Below, piece after piece: positions 6,408-13,849 of a DNA stretch of 25,556 bases. Position numbers and translations under genes: made by a program. Source of the DNA: a virus; IMG/VR virus record IMGVR_UViG_3300042326_001692, positions 1 to 25,556 of that record; one strand, written 5' to 3'. The notes beneath the pieces were generated by a model. The model was not told where the DNA came from. It worked only from the letters and a program-made list of their open reading frames with translations, and ran no database searches. Numbering within the stretch: position 1 is the stretch's first letter; each line of letters begins with the position of its first letter.

Positions 6408-7094
6408 TTAGCCTCTTTTCACTAGTTTCTTTGCTCTATCTATATCTTTGGAAGTATCTATTTCAACCATTTTCCAGTTGTTGTTCCTGTGAGCTTTGAA
6501 TATACCAGAATGATCTATTATTTCATTAAAAATTTCAAAACAAAATTTCTTATGTGATCTTTCATTATTTGTTATTTTTTTATAAAGAAGTAGCTCATTT
6601 CCGGTGAGCATAGCTATATGCCCCCACTTTGGACTTATACCATAGGAAAAATGAACTACATTGTTATCAACCACATTTACGCCAACTTCCATAGATCTTT
6701 GATTTTTTTCATTATCTATAGCAACCCAAGAACTATTTTTAGGTGTTTCTTTAAAGATATCGTCTGTAAAAACAAGATCGCCATAAATTATTAAAAGTTT
6801 TGAATAGTTGTTTCTGCTTAAGGCTAAATTAACAGACATTGATGTGTTGGTAGATTCGTAATTTTTATTTTCTATGTATGAAATTAAAGAAGGCATTTTT
6901 TCTAAAACTTTATCTTTTTGAAAACCTACTATTACAGTTATTTCGTATTTTGGAAAACACGATTGAATTATACTTATTTGTCTACCTATAACTGTTTGAT
7001 CTGACGATATACCAATAGCCGACTTAGGACCATATGCCTTCATTCTTTTGCCAAGGCCAGCAGCTAATATAACAACGCCAAGTTTATGAGCCAT
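6408..7094 (-). CDS. Sugar-1-phosphate (or choline-phosphate-type) nucleotidyltransferase (228 aa)
   Basis: The signature LAAGLGKRM (residues 10-18) followed by GPKSAIGI with the catalytic Lys near residue 24 marks an NTP_transferase. NKNYESTNTSMSVNLAL (about 76-92) matches the base-recognition loop, and LLIIYGDLVFTDD (about 100-112) gives the metal-binding Asp. The C-terminal EIDTSKDIDRAKKLV is the usual terminal helix. The enzyme would condense an NTP with a phosphorylated sugar or alcohol to make the activated donor used by nearby transferases. Length is typical for the short MobA/LicC-like branch, so the product could be a CDP- or GDP-linked group. The start overlaps the GT2 gene upstream by 11 bases. 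Confidence 0.8.
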   Translation of the reverse strand: MAHKLGVVILAAGLGKRMKAYGPKSAIGISSDQTVIGRQISIIQSCFPKYEITVIVGFQKDKVLEKMPSLISYIENKNYESTNTSMSVNLALSRNNYSKLLIIYGDLVFTDDIFKETPKNSSWVAIDNEKNQRSMEVGVNVVDNNVVHFSYGISPKWGHIAMLTGNELLLYKKITNNERSHKKFCFEIFNEIIDHSGIFKAHRNNNWKMVEIDTSKDIDRAKKLVKRG

Positions 7095-7857
7095 TACTTA
7101 TTTTGTCTCTTATTCTTGCCCAATTTTTAGTCCATATATTTTTATCTACTGTATTAGAAGAATTGTATTTTCCTGTTCTCATAATTACATATTTTTCTGG
7201 TATGTGATAACAAACGAATTTTTTAGATATTCTTATCCACCAATCATAATCTTCTGCTACACGCATTTCTTCATCGAAAAGACCAGAGTCTTCAATTGCA
7301 TATTTGGCAACCAAACTATGTGGCGGGATTATACACTCTGAAAGCAATCTTTCTGAGCAGAATGGTTCTTTGTATTGTTGATGCACTCTATTTTTATCCA
7401 CAGATAAATTTTCATAGTCACAATATACAACGCCAACATAGCCTTGATGTTCAATCATTTTCTTAACTGTTTTTTTTATTTTTCCAGAAATGTGCATGTC
7501 ATCTGAATCAATAAATGAAAAAAAGTCTGTTTCATCAAAACAAGACTTTATTCCAATGTTTCTGGCTGCTGATGGACCTCTAGATGTATTTGCAGCAATT
7601 AATTTTATTTGAAAATTATAATCTTTATATGTTCCAATTACTCCATCAATTTTATTTTCTGAAAATGGTTTTGGATTAGTTATTAAATTATATACATTTT
7701 GTGCTGAATTATCTGTAGATCCATCATCAACAACGACAATGCTTTTACTGTCATACGGATCATTAGCTACACTGTCTAGACAGCTTTCTATCCAATGACC
7801 ATAATTGTAATTTGGTACAACTACAGTTACTCTTGGCTGTTTACTATGCATGGACAT
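7084..7857 (-). CDS. Family 2 glycosyltransferase (GT-A, 257 aa)
   Basis: Complete GT2 signature set: VTVVVPNYNYGHWIESCLDS (10-29), VVDDGSTDNS near residue 42, SRGPSAARNIGIKS (about 93-106), FFSFIDSDDMHI with the DxD equivalent (about 112-123) and the catalytic-base region VAEDYDWWIRIS (about 199-210). It would use a nucleotide-sugar donor with a metal ion in the cytoplasm. No membrane segments are seen, so it is a soluble enzyme. It overlaps the gene upstream by 31 bases. ATG at 7857 or the ATG two codons later are both possible starts. This is the least diverged of the GT-A proteins in the cassette. Confidence 0.88.
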   Translation of the reverse strand: MSMHSKQPRVTVVVPNYNYGHWIESCLDSVANDPYDSKSIVVVDDGSTDNSAQNVYNLITNPKPFSENKIDGVIGTYKDYNFQIKLIAANTSRGPSAARNIGIKSCFDETDFFSFIDSDDMHISGKIKKTVKKMIEHQGYVGVVYCDYENLSVDKNRVHQQYKEPFCSERLLSECIIPPHSLVAKYAIEDSGLFDEEMRVAEDYDWWIRISKKFVCYHIPEKYVIMRTGKYNSSNTVDKNIWTKNWARIRDKISNGS

Positions 7858-8648
7858 ATGTCTTCACACTTTTTAATCATGGAAGTAAGGTTCTGTGTTG
7901 TTGCTACATACTTTATTTTTTCAATAATGCTATTTGCTGGTTTTTCAGAATTGTCATCAACAACAGCTTGTTCATTTCCACGCAATGCATTAAATATAAA
8001 TGACTGAAAGGTAAGTCCGTTATTTTCAGAATCAATCGGCTCTAACAACAAAAATCTTTGCATGTTGTCATTTAAAGCAATGTCAATTTGTTCTACAAAT
8101 TTATTTGGCACAATAAAATCAGAAGTAAAAACAGACATGTATATGCAATTTGTTTTTTGCATTGCTACATTCATAGAAACATCTCCGACATATTCACCAT
8201 CAACTATATGTCTAATAGACCATTTAAATGTTACTTTTTTATCATTAAGAATCTTCATTATTTTTGATGGCTGAACTTCTGGATTAGCACAGAAAATTAC
8301 TTCACTAAATTGTTTGGTCTGGTTACAAATACTATCTATAATTCTAATTAAATTTGCTTGATCCTCTTTTATCATAACTAAACAGCCGACTCTAACTGAA
8401 CATCTTTCTCTAGCACTTTCTTTTGCTTCTTCAAATGTTTTTCCTTCTAAAAAAGATGTTGGTCTGTATGTCATACAAGCATGATTGTTGATTACAAAAA
8501 ATTCCTTTTCATCATCAAATGATTCATCTACTGCAACACCATTTTCTTTGAGCTTTTTTATTTTATCAAAAGAGCAGTCTGTTTGAGTTTTATCAGAATA
8601 AATAGCAAAAATACAATCTTTACATGATGTGTGAACAGTTCCTAGCAT
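7827..8648 (-). CDS. Cys4-cluster protein fused to GT-A-like domain (273 aa)
   Basis: The N-terminus carries TSCKDCIFA (C9, C12), C25 and C58 (INNHACMTYRP), a four-cysteine cluster suited to binding zinc or an Fe-S group. From about residue 85 a GT-A-like domain follows: VGCLVMIKEDQANLIRIIDS, an SNxxx-like VIFCANPEVQPSKI, and VSMNVAMQKTNCIYMSVFTSDFIVPNKF (about 160-190), matching the helix-strand-DxD part of GT2, though the DxD reads TSD. The last 60 residues are helical. Start: AAGGAG (8655-8660) is six bases before the ATG at 8648, clearly better than an upstream in-frame start, and this ATG overlaps the stop of the methyltransferase-like gene. What the cysteine cluster does in a glycosyltransferase is not known to me; substrate recognition or scaffold roles are conceivable. 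Confidence 0.6.
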   Translation of the reverse strand: MLGTVHTSCKDCIFAIYSDKTQTDCSFDKIKKLKENGVAVDESFDDEKEFFVINNHACMTYRPTSFLEGKTFEEAKESARERCSVRVGCLVMIKEDQANLIRIIDSICNQTKQFSEVIFCANPEVQPSKIMKILNDKKVTFKWSIRHIVDGEYVGDVSMNVAMQKTNCIYMSVFTSDFIVPNKFVEQIDIALNDNMQRFLLLEPIDSENNGLTFQSFIFNALRGNEQAVVDDNSEKPANSIIEKIKYVATTQNLTSMIKKCEDICPCIVNSQE

Positions 8649-9127
8649 TATTTTCTCCTTGATTCTATATAGCAATAAAACGAGTCAAGTTTGACATTCT
8701 CTATTATCATACCATTTTCTACAAGTATATTTTTTATAAAAGGTATTGTAAATCCAGATTTTTTAAAGTTCCAACCTTCTTCTTGACCGCCATATATATG
8801 TTTTGAAATATCTTCTTCTTTAATAGTTCCAATTGTTATTAATCTACATAATTCAATAATATCTTCAAAAAAAAGAAACAACCTTCCTTCATGTTTTAAT
8901 TTTTTGCACCAATGCTTAATAGTGTCTTTTATTTCTAAATGACTTATAAAATTTAAAACTCTTTTGCAGGAAATAGCATCTAATTCACCATCATCTGCAA
9001 TTTTACTTAAATCTTGATAATGACAATATAAAACACTTTCAGACGATGTTGGAAATGGGCTTATATATGTAAACTCACTGTCCTCAACATCTTCTTTAAA
9101 GAATGGTATTCCTATATTTATTTTCAT
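8648..9127 (-). CDS. SAM-dependent methyltransferase-like protein, short (159 aa)
   Basis: Residues 50-100 (LDAISCKRVLNFISHLEIKDTIKHWCKKLKHEGRLFLFFED) follow the pattern of class I methyltransferases after the SAM site: an acidic strand, then a helix, then L-K-x-G-G-R-L-x-x. ISKHIYGGQEEGWNFKKSGFT and ILVENGMIIENVKLD complete the usual C-terminal sheet. The N-terminal Gly-rich SAM-binding loop is not visible, and the protein is about 50-80 residues shorter than normal. The ATG at 9127 overlaps the TGA of the GT4 gene upstream (ATGA); a GTG three codons earlier is the alternative. It may methylate a sugar, or may be an inactive remnant. The TSSESVLYCHYQDLSKI segment could be a worn SAM strand. 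Confidence 0.6.
   Translation of the reverse strand: MKINIGIPFFKEDVEDSEFTYISPFPTSSESVLYCHYQDLSKIADDGELDAISCKRVLNFISHLEIKDTIKHWCKKLKHEGRLFLFFEDIIELCRLITIGTIKEEDISKHIYGGQEEGWNFKKSGFTIPFIKNILVENGMIIENVKLDSFYCYIESRRK
8655..8660 (-). promoter_or_regulatory. RBS that selects the start at 8648
   Basis: AAGGAG six bases before ATG on the minus strand, embedded in the last codons of the preceding gene. It argues against an in-frame start nine codons earlier. Confidence 0.75.
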
Positions 9128-10119
9128 AATTCCCACCAGTTTTTGGTTACTGCCTTCTGTAAAACTTCATTCCATCTGTTTGTAAAAGATTCTAAAGAAA
9201 AATTTTGAAGTATTGTCTTTCTTGCTTCTTCACCCATTTTTCTGCATAAAGAAGGATCTTCCAAACAATTATTCAAAAAAGATCTAAGTTCATTTTCATC
9301 ATTTGAAATAAATCCATTTACGCCATTTTTAATTATTTCTGGACACATACCATTTGCAGTAGTAATAACACAGCAACCACATGCCATAGCTTCTATTAAA
9401 GTGGTTGGCAATGGGCTAAATATTGATGTGTTTAAAAATATACTAGATCTATTATAACTATTAACTAAATCATCAATGTCTTTAGCTGGTTCAGAAAGTT
9501 CTGGATTGCTACCGATTACAACTACTGGCATATCTTTTGTTATGCTTTGCCATAATGTAAATCCACATTCATAATCTCTATTTTTCCAATCGTTAACAAC
9601 ACTTAGAATATTGTTTTCTCTTTTTATTTTCTTATTGTTAAAAACCTTAGTGTCAACCCCATGATTGATAACTTCATGTTCTTCTTTAAAATCCCAAGAT
9701 TTTACAGAATATTCAGAAATAAATATGTTTGTATTACCAAATTTTTTCTTTAATGCAGTTCTTGTTTTTGTCATGCACACATGTTCTAGGCATATTAATG
9801 GTATGTGTAAATGTTTAGATATAGTCAAAGCTATATCAAATTGCATAAATTTTTCATGACTTAAAATAGCATCGAAAACAAGATAATTTGGAATATCAGA
9901 TATTTTTTCTATATTATTTAATAACTTGTGATTTTTTGGTACTTCTGCATATTGAGAATTCCAAGTTTTAATCTTTGGATTGTTTATAACCCAAAAATCA
10001 GCATTGATATCAGCCATATTAGACTGATATCTTTCATGCGTTGAAAATGTAAGTATCTTAAGTCTATCTCCACTTTTTCTAGTGGATGACCTTACTATAT
10101 TACTTAATGCAGGATGCAT
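9124..10119 (-). CDS. Family 4-like glycosyltransferase (GT-B, 331 aa)
   Basis: The C-terminal GT4 domain is clear: NILSVVNDWKNRDYECG opens the donor domain, SSIFLNTSIFSPLPTTLIEA holds the acidic donor-binding residue, and MACGCCVITTANGMCPEIIKNGVNGFI (about 250-276) is the standard nucleotide-sugar loop, followed by the E-L-R-S-F-L and GEEARKTILQNFSLESF helices. The N-terminal half is a shortened acceptor domain with KILTFSTHERYQSNMADI. In most GT4 enzymes the first donor-site glutamate stands eight residues before the second; here the corresponding place is Ser/Pro-rich, so the retaining mechanism may be altered. It directly abuts phoH upstream and overlaps the methyltransferase-like gene. 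Confidence 0.8.
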   Translation of the reverse strand: MHPALSNIVRSSTRKSGDRLKILTFSTHERYQSNMADINADFWVINNPKIKTWNSQYAEVPKNHKLLNNIEKISDIPNYLVFDAILSHEKFMQFDIALTISKHLHIPLICLEHVCMTKTRTALKKKFGNTNIFISEYSVKSWDFKEEHEVINHGVDTKVFNNKKIKRENNILSVVNDWKNRDYECGFTLWQSITKDMPVVVIGSNPELSEPAKDIDDLVNSYNRSSIFLNTSIFSPLPTTLIEAMACGCCVITTANGMCPEIIKNGVNGFISNDENELRSFLNNCLEDPSLCRKMGEEARKTILQNFSLESFTNRWNEVLQKAVTKNWWEL

Positions 10120-10854
10120 CTATTCCCCTAACTGCTCAACGATATATTTAATAAGCCCATGCCTTTGTATATCATCGCCAGTAAGGAACACTTTAGCAAT
10201 ATCTTTATGATTAAGTTTTTCTAAAATCCACCCCATAGTGTTTCCTTCGTAATGAGGCAAGTCTGTTTGTGTATGATCACCACAAACAATAACTTTTGCA
10301 TTTTGACCAAATCTAGTTAGAAACATTTTTAATTGTCTTCTTGTGGCATTTTGTGCTTCATCTAAAATAATCATAGAATCATGAAATGTTCTTCCCCTCA
10401 TTAATTCAAGAGGGCATATTTCTAATATCTGATCATTTCTGATTGCTTTCATTTTTGTTTTTGTGACAAAATTACCAATTGCTTCAAGCATGGCAACCAT
10501 AAAAGGCTCAGTCTTTTCCTTAAGATCGCCTGGAAAAGCACCAATCTTTTGTCCGCATTCAATTAGTGGTCTAGCTATAATAATTTTTTCTATTTTTTTC
10601 TGCATCAATAGTCCAGCAGCAACACCACAAGCTATAAATGTTTTCCCTGCACCAGCAGGACCAGAACATATTGTAAGTGTGTGCTTTTCAATTGCTTCTA
10701 TATAGATATCTTGATTTTTTGTTTTACCTTTTATTTGATTCGTTTTTTCTTCTTCAACTGATTTATCCCTTTCTTCCTTCCAAGAAACCTCTGTAGGTTC
10801 TTCTTTATAGTTTGCAATGTCTACCCAAGTTTGTTTTTTCTTTTTTGGAGGCAT
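10120..10854 (-). CDS. phoH: PhoH-like P-loop ATPase (244 aa)
   Basis: Residues 50-244 form a PhoH domain: SGPAGAGKTFIA (Walker A, 64-75), IIIARPLIECGQKIGAFPGD (91-110), MIILDEAQNATRRQLKMFLTR (Walker B with DEAQ, 161-181) and VIVCGDHTQTDLP (188-200), ending in GLIKYIVEQLG. The first 48 residues are Lys/Glu-rich and disordered-looking. PhoH proteins are ATPases with RNA-binding or helicase-like relatives (some fused to PIN toxins) and are very common in phages; their role in infection is unsettled. AAAGGTGA stands ahead of the ATG, and the start lies 50 bases inside the preceding GT gene. Its stop touches the ATG of the next GT gene (TAGATG). Confidence 0.93.
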   Translation of the reverse strand: MPPKKKKQTWVDIANYKEEPTEVSWKEERDKSVEEEKTNQIKGKTKNQDIYIEAIEKHTLTICSGPAGAGKTFIACGVAAGLLMQKKIEKIIIARPLIECGQKIGAFPGDLKEKTEPFMVAMLEAIGNFVTKTKMKAIRNDQILEICPLELMRGRTFHDSMIILDEAQNATRRQLKMFLTRFGQNAKVIVCGDHTQTDLPHYEGNTMGWILEKLNHKDIAKVFLTGDDIQRHGLIKYIVEQLGE

Positions 10855-11944
10855 GTTTAATCACCTTTAAAAAATTTAACCCCACTTTTTCGTGGGAGAA
10901 TTCGTAGGCACGATCTAAAGCAGAAGTAGCCTTAGACTTTCTAACATCCTCCATTGAATAACAATCTCTCATCTTCCTTCTTAAGTCATGAATATCAATT
11001 GACCACCAATATTCAGATCCATCGTAGATGCCATCAAAAATCCTTTCTTGACCAAAAACAAATTCTTTATGGCAATCAACCAACCAACCAACATTGTCAT
11101 TCAAATAGTCTTTGTAGCCAGAACAATTGGTTACAATAGGTGTCTTTCCAAAACCCATTGCATCAAATGCTGGTATACTCCAAGCTTCACCATAAGATGC
11201 TTGTACAAAAGCATCGCATGAATTGTGTAGTTTGTATATTGCGTTATTTGACAATCTTTCTTTTATGCAAAATACTCTAGGGAGTCTTTTTACATTAAGT
11301 CCAGATGAAATAGAATTACAATATTTAGTAAAGTCTTCTTTATCATCATGATTTGTTTTTACTATTAAACAAACATTTTCATCTCTTGAAAACTCTAAAA
11401 AATACGCCTTTAACAACGCTGATAAGTTTTTTCTTCTTTTTTGTTCGCCTATAGTGTAAAAAATAAAATCTTTTTTAAAAGTATTGTCCTCTATCTGTTT
11501 TAGTTTATCAAATTTTTGAGTGTAAACAGAAAAATCTCTAGCATGAGGAACAACATATATCGGAACTTTTACCCCACTATTTCTGCATGATTCAATCATT
11601 TGATTATTTATAACAATACAACAATCCATGTTATTTAAATGATTTTGCCATCCAGACATTCTAAACGAAGATGTTTCATAAGCAAAAAGTGCTATGTTTA
11701 AATTAAAATTTGAATCATATTGCATATGAATTGGAAGAGTATGTTGAATAACAACATCGCAATTATCTGCCGACCTTTTTTCTAATTCTTCAACTCTTTT
11801 GTGTGGAGTATGATTTAATGTGTTGAACTTTAATGGTCTACAAACAACATTTACGCCAACTGAATCTAAAGATAATATATAATCTTCAGCAGCTTGACCG
11901 TATCCAGTTCCATCTCTGTAATTTCCTATGTAAAGAACTTTCAT
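10805..11944 (-). CDS. Family 4-like glycosyltransferase (GT-B, 379 aa)
   Basis: MKVLYIGNYRDGTGYGQAAEDY is a typical GT4 acceptor-domain start with its Gly-rich first loop. The domain junction reads VPIYVVPHARD. The donor domain carries FYTIGEQKRRKNLSALLKA (about 188-206, the K/R-K-N phosphate site), then VQASYGEAWSIPAFDAMGFGKTPIVTNCSGYKDYL (about 275-309). The E-x7-E motif keeps its first Glu, while the second is Asp. The start follows an AAGGA nine bases upstream. It is probably an active retaining glycosyltransferase acting in the cytoplasm, though no acceptor can be named. It is followed by phoH. Confidence 0.85.
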   Translation of the reverse strand: MKVLYIGNYRDGTGYGQAAEDYILSLDSVGVNVVCRPLKFNTLNHTPHKRVEELEKRSADNCDVVIQHTLPIHMQYDSNFNLNIALFAYETSSFRMSGWQNHLNNMDCCIVINNQMIESCRNSGVKVPIYVVPHARDFSVYTQKFDKLKQIEDNTFKKDFIFYTIGEQKRRKNLSALLKAYFLEFSRDENVCLIVKTNHDDKEDFTKYCNSISSGLNVKRLPRVFCIKERLSNNAIYKLHNSCDAFVQASYGEAWSIPAFDAMGFGKTPIVTNCSGYKDYLNDNVGWLVDCHKEFVFGQERIFDGIYDGSEYWWSIDIHDLRRKMRDCYSMEDVRKSKATSALDRAYEFSHEKVGLNFLKVIKHASKKEKTNLGRHCKL

Positions 11945-11945
11945 T

Positions 11946-13445
11946 TTAGTTCCTTATAGATTCATAGTGGTTATATTTAGATATTATTTTTTCTACTTCT
12001 TTATATATATCTTCCTTAGAAGACATATTGTAATTTATTCTTTTTAAAAACCTTGAAAATAAAAGAGAAAAATCATCATTAAAACACTTTAACAATTGCT
12101 TTAAAAATTCTACATTATTATCAAAAGATATTTCTGAAGGTATGCTCATATATTTTTTGGGTTCATTCCATGTATTAGAACTTGGTACAGATAAAAAGTG
12201 GTTTTTTAACTTTTCTGAAACAGCATCATAGCTATACTTTTCTTTTGTCAAATTTAGTGTTTTATTAGACTTGAACTTTCTTACTGATTCTGGTTGTTTA
12301 AAATATTTAATACAAATATCTACAAAATTTTGATTATCTGGAAGTGCAAACTTTCTATGTGTTTCAACTTCATAATGCATTCTTTGTACTTTTATTGGAA
12401 AACCATCTAGTTTTCTAACTATATCGTACATAGCACTATAGTCTGTAGCACAAATAGGAACCCCACAAGAAGCTGCTTCTACTAATGGCATCCCAAATCC
12501 TTCTGCACAAGAATATTGAACATATAGATCCATTAAATTATACACCATTGCCATAGAGTCTCTTTTTGCACCAGAACTTGTGTTTGGAAACAAAGAAGAT
12601 ATTTTTTTACAATAATTGCATTCTATAATTGCACCATTAAAATTTGATATTGATATGTTAAAACAGCCCCTACAACTATAAGTAAACAACAGTTTTTTTG
12701 ATATTTTGGGTCTTTCAGCTATTAATTTTGGTATATCCCAACCAACATCTGGATAAGTAGTGTGCATATATAGAAATAATTTTGAAGATATCTCTTTTGG
12801 TGCTTGATTCAACAACATTTCAAATGCATCAAAAAGATCTGGAATTAGTTTTCTTTTTTGATTTCTCATAACAGAACCGATTATTAAACAATCTGGATCT
12901 AATCCATGAGATTTTTTAAATTCCTTTTTGTCTTTAATCATAGTAAAAACTTCATCTGCTGCTGGAGAAGCAGAAGAAATTAAATTTAAATTTGGATAAT
13001 TTTCTTTGAGTATGTCTAAAGCCCAATCTGAGTATGTAAATATAGAATCTGCCTTAGTTAAAGTATATATCCATTCTGAATCTAATGGAATCGAATCAAT
13101 AGTTGGCATATAGGCCCAATGGAAATGTCTCTTGTAGGGAGAATCTCCAATAAAATCATCAATCCAAGGATCTCTGAAAGACCATACTACATCTGGTTTA
13201 AATTCTAAAAGAACATCTTCAAAGATTGAAGAGCCAAATCTTCCGCTAGTTTTATTTTCTTCTGGATAATATATTTTCCAAGGTGGTTTTGGAACTGACG
13301 GATGATCTTTACCAAAACACGCTATCTCTGCCAATTCAAATTCTCCTGTTTGATAAAGCCTGTTCATAATCTGGCAACCATAATTGGCATATCCAGAGTT
13401 TATAAAAGTTGCTTCACCACACAGGAGTATTCGTTTTTTTGACAT
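11946..13445 (-). CDS. Family 4-like glycosyltransferase with inserted zinc ribbon (499 aa)
   Basis: The N-terminal GT-B half starts MSKKRILLCGEATFINSGYA and contains PDVVWSFRDPWI. The donor half has IIGSVMRNQKRKLIPDLFDAF (188-208) and YVQYSCAEGFGMPLVEAASC (308-327) with both acidic residues, then GVPICATDYSAM. Between them an insert has four cysteines in two CxxC pairs (C258/C261 and C276/C279), a zinc-ribbon pattern, placed just before the SLFPNTSSGAKRDSMAMVYNLMDL segment. I recall the same insert in glycosyltransferases of other phages. The last 110 residues form a helical tail. RBS AGGAA precedes the ATG. The gene stands between ssb and the second GT4 gene, so the sugar cassette is joined directly to the replication genes. 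Confidence 0.88.
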   Translation of the reverse strand: MSKKRILLCGEATFINSGYANYGCQIMNRLYQTGEFELAEIACFGKDHPSVPKPPWKIYYPEENKTSGRFGSSIFEDVLLEFKPDVVWSFRDPWIDDFIGDSPYKRHFHWAYMPTIDSIPLDSEWIYTLTKADSIFTYSDWALDILKENYPNLNLISSASPAADEVFTMIKDKKEFKKSHGLDPDCLIIGSVMRNQKRKLIPDLFDAFEMLLNQAPKEISSKLFLYMHTTYPDVGWDIPKLIAERPKISKKLLFTYSCRGCFNISISNFNGAIIECNYCKKISSLFPNTSSGAKRDSMAMVYNLMDLYVQYSCAEGFGMPLVEAASCGVPICATDYSAMYDIVRKLDGFPIKVQRMHYEVETHRKFALPDNQNFVDICIKYFKQPESVRKFKSNKTLNLTKEKYSYDAVSEKLKNHFLSVPSSNTWNEPKKYMSIPSEISFDNNVEFLKQLLKCFNDDFSLLFSRFLKRINYNMSSKEDIYKEVEKIISKYNHYESIRN

Positions 13446-13453
13446 TTTAATTC

Positions 13454-13840
13454 CTATAGTATTTGATTACCGAAATCTTCTTCTTCTGCAAATACTTCTG
13501 AATGTTGTTCTTCTTCATCGTTTGCTTTCTGATCTACATACCAAAATTTTTGAACTATAAATTTAATTTTATGCCTGTTTTTTCCATTTTCTTTATCTAC
13601 CCAACTTTCTGTTTTAGCAGAAGTATGCACTAAAATTCTAGAACCTTTTTTAAAATACTTCCCAATCAAATCAGCAGTTTTTTCCCAAGCAACACAATCA
13701 ATAAAAGTCATTTCTGGTTTTTCTTGATTCTTAGATGGATTTCTAACCGAAATACAAAAGTTAACAACAGATTTTCCATTGTTTAATTTTATAAGTTCTG
13801 GTTCTCTAGTTAGCTTACCAAGGAAAGAACAAATATTCAT
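13454..13840 (-). CDS. ssb: Single-stranded DNA-binding protein (128 aa)
   Basis: Bacterial-type OB fold: MNICSFLGKLTREPELIKLNNGKSVVNFCISV (1-32) is the standard SSB opening, with FIDCVAWEKTADLIGKYFKKGSRILVHTSAKTESW (46-80) and HKIKFIVQKFWYVD (90-103). The C-terminal 20 residues are acidic and end in EEEDFGNQIL instead of the usual DDDIPF. The acidic-Phe core is kept, but four extra residues follow, which may change docking of partner proteins. It would coat ssDNA at the phage fork. It sits nine bases downstream of the polymerase C-terminal gene, so it belongs to the replication unit. Confidence 0.93.
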   Translation of the reverse strand: MNICSFLGKLTREPELIKLNNGKSVVNFCISVRNPSKNQEKPEMTFIDCVAWEKTADLIGKYFKKGSRILVHTSAKTESWVDKENGKNRHKIKFIVQKFWYVDQKANDEEEQHSEVFAEEEDFGNQIL

Positions 13841-13849
13841 TTCTATCTC

